DNA from: DAITBA01 sp036824005
Lineage (GTDB): Bacteria; Pseudomonadota; Gammaproteobacteria; Burkholderiales; Rhodocyclaceae
DNA length: 36,754 nucleotides
NCBI GenBank assembly: GCA_036824005.1
Contig: DAITBA010000028.1
Location: forward strand, 1-36,754
Direction of reading: 5' to 3'
Within the stretch, counting starts at the first letter, position 1. Each line of letters begins with the position of its first letter. Below the pieces are notes generated by a model. It did not search any database. It was not told the DNA's origin and saw only the letters and a program-made list of their open reading frames with translations. This document shows, one piece after another, positions 34,433-36,754 of this stretch. Made by a program: the position numbers and the translations under genes.

Positions 34433-36754
34433 ACAAGGTCGGCCCCCGCGACGCCTTCGTTGTTCGTGCCACAGTGGGCTATGGCGTCTTCGCGGCGGCC
34501 TGGATCTTCCTTTCCGACCGGTTGCTCGCCGCCTTCACCGATATCGCCGCCATCACCTGGCTGTCCACGGTCAAGGGAATAGGCTTCGTCCTCGTCACGA
34601 CCGTCCTGCTCTACTTTGCCCTGCGCGCCGTGCCGGATGCGGCAGGCGGCAAAGCGACGCAGTCCATGATCGATGCCATTCTGCCGGGCGGCAGTGGCCC
34701 GGGCCGCTGGCCCCGCTGGACGGCCTATGTCGTGGCCGTAGCGCTCACCCTCATCATGCTCGGCGTGCGCATGGGCCTGGCGGTGTCCTTCGGCGAGCGC
34801 CCGCTGCTCATCTTGTTCATGTTCCCCATCATCCTCAGCGCGCTGCTGGGCGGTCTCGGCCCGGGGCTGGCCGCGACCGGCGTCGCGGCCATGGGAACAG
34901 CCTATCTGGCGCTTGCCCCGGCGTTCAGTTTCCGGAGTGTCGCGCCCCACGACCTGTTCCAGTGGTGCTTCCTGGTCGCCAACGGCGTGTTGGTGAGTGT
35001 GCTGAGCGAAACCATGCACCGTCTGCGGCGGCGCGCCGAAACGAATAGCCGGCTGCTCGATGCGGTGGTCAGCGGCACCAGCGACGCCGTGGTCGTCAAA
35101 GACCGTCTGGGACGCTATCTGCTCAGCAACGAGGCAGCGGCGCAATTCATCGGCCGGCCGGCTGCGCAGGTGTTGGGCCAGGACGATGCCGCCCTGTTTC
35201 CGCCCGAGGTGGCAACGTCCGTCATGGATCTCGACCGGGGCATCATGGAGCGCGGCGTTCGCCAGACCCACGAGGAGCACCTGCAGGCCGGTACCGGCAA
35301 CGAACACACGTTTCTCGTCACGAAGGGCCCGATCCACGATGCCGAGGGAGACGTGGTGGGGTTGTTCGGCATCTCGCGCGACATTACCGAGCGCAAGCGG
35401 GCGGAGCAGGAGCAGCAACGCAGCCGCGCCATCTTCCAGCAGCTCGCGGAAATCGGCTCGGACTATTTCTGGGAACTGGACGAGCAGTACCGCTTTACCG
35501 CCATCTCGCCCTGGATCGCAAGCCGGTCGGGATTGGACTATGAAAAATATATCGGCAAGGCGCGCTGGGAACTGCCCTACCTGGGCATGGATGAGGCAAG
35601 GTGGGCGGCGCACCGGGCGACGCTGGAGGCACATCAGCCTTTCCGCAATCTGGAGTTGGGATTGGTGAATCGCGATGGCGAGGAGCGCTGGTTCATCGTC
35701 GGCGGCGATCCGGTTTTCGCGCCCGATGGCAGTTTTGCCGGCTACCGGGGCGTCACCCGGGACGTCACCGAGCGCCGGCAGGTGATCGAAACACTCAAGG
35801 CAAGGGAGGTGTTGCTCACGCGCGTAGGCCAACTTGCCCAGGTGGGCGGCTGGGGATTCGACGTGGCGACCATGCGCGGACATTGGACAGAGGAGGTGGC
35901 GCGCATTCACGACGTGGAGCGCTGCGACGACGTCTCCGTCGACCTGGGTCTGAGCGTCTACCACGGCCGGCATCGGGAGGCGATCGAAAAGGCGCTCAAG
36001 GAGGCCATCGAGCAGGCCAAACCCTACGAGCTGGAGCTGGAGATGCTGACACCCAAGGGCAACCGCAAGTGGGTGCGGGTGGTGGGACAACCGCTGGTGC
36101 GCGATGGGCGCGTCGTGCGCGTCGAAGGCGCCATCCAGGACATCACCCGGCGCAAGCACGCCGAGCAGGAAATCCGGCTGCTCAACGCCGAACTGGAGCA
36201 GCGGGTGCAGGCGCGCACGGCGGAACTGCGCGCGGCGAACCAGGAGCTCGACAGTTTCGTCTACGCCGTGTCCCACGATCTGCGGGCGCCGCTGCGGGCG
36301 CTGAACGGCTTCAGTCAGGCGCTGGAGGAAGACTACGGCGACAGGCTGAGCGGCGAAGCCAAGGTGTTTCTCGAACAGATCGCTCACGCCAGCCGCCACA
36401 TGGGCGATCTGATCGACGGCCTGCTCACGCTTTCGCGCAGCGCGCGGCGCGAGATGAAGCACGAAGTCGTCGATCTCAGCGCCTTGGCCGGGGATCTGCT
36501 CACCGAACTGGCGCGCAGCGATCCGGACCGTCATGTTGCCTGGGAAATCGAGCCCGGGTTGACGGCCGCGGGCGATGCCCGCATGGTGGAACTGGTGCTG
36601 CGCAATTTGCTCGGCAATGCCTGGAAATACACGAGCAAGGTGGCGGCGCCGCGCATTCGCATCTTCGCCGAGCAATGCAATGGCACCCGTTACTTCTGTG
36701 TTGAGGCTGTAGAAAAACCCAATTTTCAGTCGTTTCAACCGGTAAAAATGGCGC
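34429..36754 (+). CDS. Multi-PAS membrane histidine kinase, interrupted/partial
   Basis: The frame runs to the window end. It begins with two hydrophobic segments and a DUF4118/KdpD-like four-helix membrane region (about 100-190). Three PAS domains follow (about 210-325, 335-450, 467-575, with DITERK, DVTERR and DITRRK junctions), then a short coiled coil. The HisKA domain has phosphoacceptor His616 in VYAVSHDLRAPLRALNGF. HATPase begins with the N-box RNLLGNAWKYT (Asn730). After YFCVE (about 36703) the expected DNGAGF box is missing; the frame continues as unrelated AT-rich sequence (AVEKPNFQSF). The gene is probably broken there by an insertion, so ATP binding would be lost. This kinase type senses light, redox or small ligands, and usually signals to a response regulator; none is seen here. 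Confidence 0.85.
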   Translation, partial: MNKVGPRDAFVVRATVGYGVFAAAWIFLSDRLLAAFTDIAAITWLSTVKGIGFVLVTTVLLYFALRAVPDAAGGKATQSMIDAILPGGSGPGRWPRWTAYVVAVALTLIMLGVRMGLAVSFGERPLLILFMFPIILSALLGGLGPGLAATGVAAMGTAYLALAPAFSFRSVAPHDLFQWCFLVANGVLVSVLSETMHRLRRRAETNSRLLDAVVSGTSDAVVVKDRLGRYLLSNEAAAQFIGRPAAQVLGQDDAALFPPEVATSVMDLDRGIMERGVRQTHEEHLQAGTGNEHTFLVTKGPIHDAEGDVVGLFGISRDITERKRAEQEQQRSRAIFQQLAEIGSDYFWELDEQYRFTAISPWIASRSGLDYEKYIGKARWELPYLGMDEARWAAHRATLEAHQPFRNLELGLVNRDGEERWFIVGGDPVFAPDGSFAGYRGVTRDVTERRQVIETLKAREVLLTRVGQLAQVGGWGFDVATMRGHWTEEVARIHDVERCDDVSVDLGLSVYHGRHREAIEKALKEAIEQAKPYELELEMLTPKGNRKWVRVVGQPLVRDGRVVRVEGAIQDITRRKHAEQEIRLLNAELEQRVQARTAELRAANQELDSFVYAVSHDLRAPLRALNGFSQALEEDYGDRLSGEAKVFLEQIAHASRHMGDLIDGLLTLSRSARREMKHEVVDLSALAGDLLTELARSDPDRHVAWEIEPGLTAAGDARMVELVLRNLLGNAWKYTSKVAAPRIRIFAEQCNGTRYFCVEAVEKPNFQSFQPVKMA
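36704..36754. mobile_element. Probable end of an insertion sequence
   Basis: From about 36704 (GAGGCTGTAGAAAAACCCAA) base composition drops to under half GC and the kinase frame loses homology in the middle of the conserved ATP-binding domain. The GGCTGT-n-GAAAAA start resembles terminal repeats of several IS families, from memory. Only 50 bases are visible, so family and length cannot be assigned. Confidence 0.45.

Noticed and set aside
34282..36738. An 818-codon minus-strand frame opposite the histidine kinase
   Set aside because: The plus strand encodes clear PAS, HisKA and HATPase motifs, and the minus frame is Arg/His/Gln-rich noise.

Overview
The window is high-GC, gene-dense chromosomal DNA from a Gram-negative, probably a betaproteobacterium (Rhodocyclales/Burkholderiales-like). 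This rests on a trimeric-type porin ending in Phe, two class I-type PHA synthases, a branched-chain-type ABC uptake operon with beta-oxidation genes, an intracellular PHA depolymerase, and a compound CAGAGGACGCAGAG-type intergenic repeat. The taxonomic call is inference; there is no rRNA or tRNA marker.

Layout. (1) 490-1890 (+): a three-histidine-box desaturase-like protein continuous in frame with an SRPBCC domain, followed by an internally deleted PIN-domain gene (1941-2114, -). (2) 2135-6204 (-): a PLP-dependent aromatic amino acid decarboxylase whose stop overlaps the start of a one-piece [2Fe-2S]/molybdopterin oxidoreductase. (3) 6669-9389 (-): a PAS-GGDEF-hemerythrin protein, then a TerC-family membrane protein and a UspA protein as a pair. 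(4) 9644-10960 (-): porin with a clear terminator. (5) 11062-20816 (-): a seven-gene operon, livK / acyl-CoA ligase / livH / fused livM-livG / livF / enoyl-CoA hydratase-hydroxyacyl-CoA dehydrogenase / thiolase. It has a TTGACA-N17-TACAGT promoter and a divergent TetR-type regulator translationally coupled to a 4HBT thioesterase (21048-22375, +). (6) 22440-24305 (-): a PHA synthase with an Ala/Pro-rich N-terminal extension. (7) 24461-28831 (-): the large helicase Lhr. (8) 29070-29795 (+): SAM hydroxide adenosyltransferase. (9) 30028-34255 (+): PHA cluster of a MaoC/PhaJ-type hydratase, a second PHA synthase, a PHA depolymerase and a 2,4-dienoyl-CoA-reductase-like SDR. (10) 34429-end (+): a membrane multi-PAS histidine kinase that loses its family sequence near 36703 and runs into AT-rich DNA resembling the end of an insertion sequence.

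How it fits together. The central operon looks built to import an organic acid, activate it to a CoA thioester, hydrate and oxidise it, and cleave it thiolytically. No acyl-CoA dehydrogenase is present, so the substrate may already carry the 2,3-double bond, as a cinnamate-like acid does. Acyl-CoA intermediates could feed the two PHA synthases through the MaoC hydratase, and the depolymerase and dienoyl-CoA reductase could return carbon. This link between clusters is inference from content. No CRISPR array, complete mobile element, tRNA or rRNA was seen.
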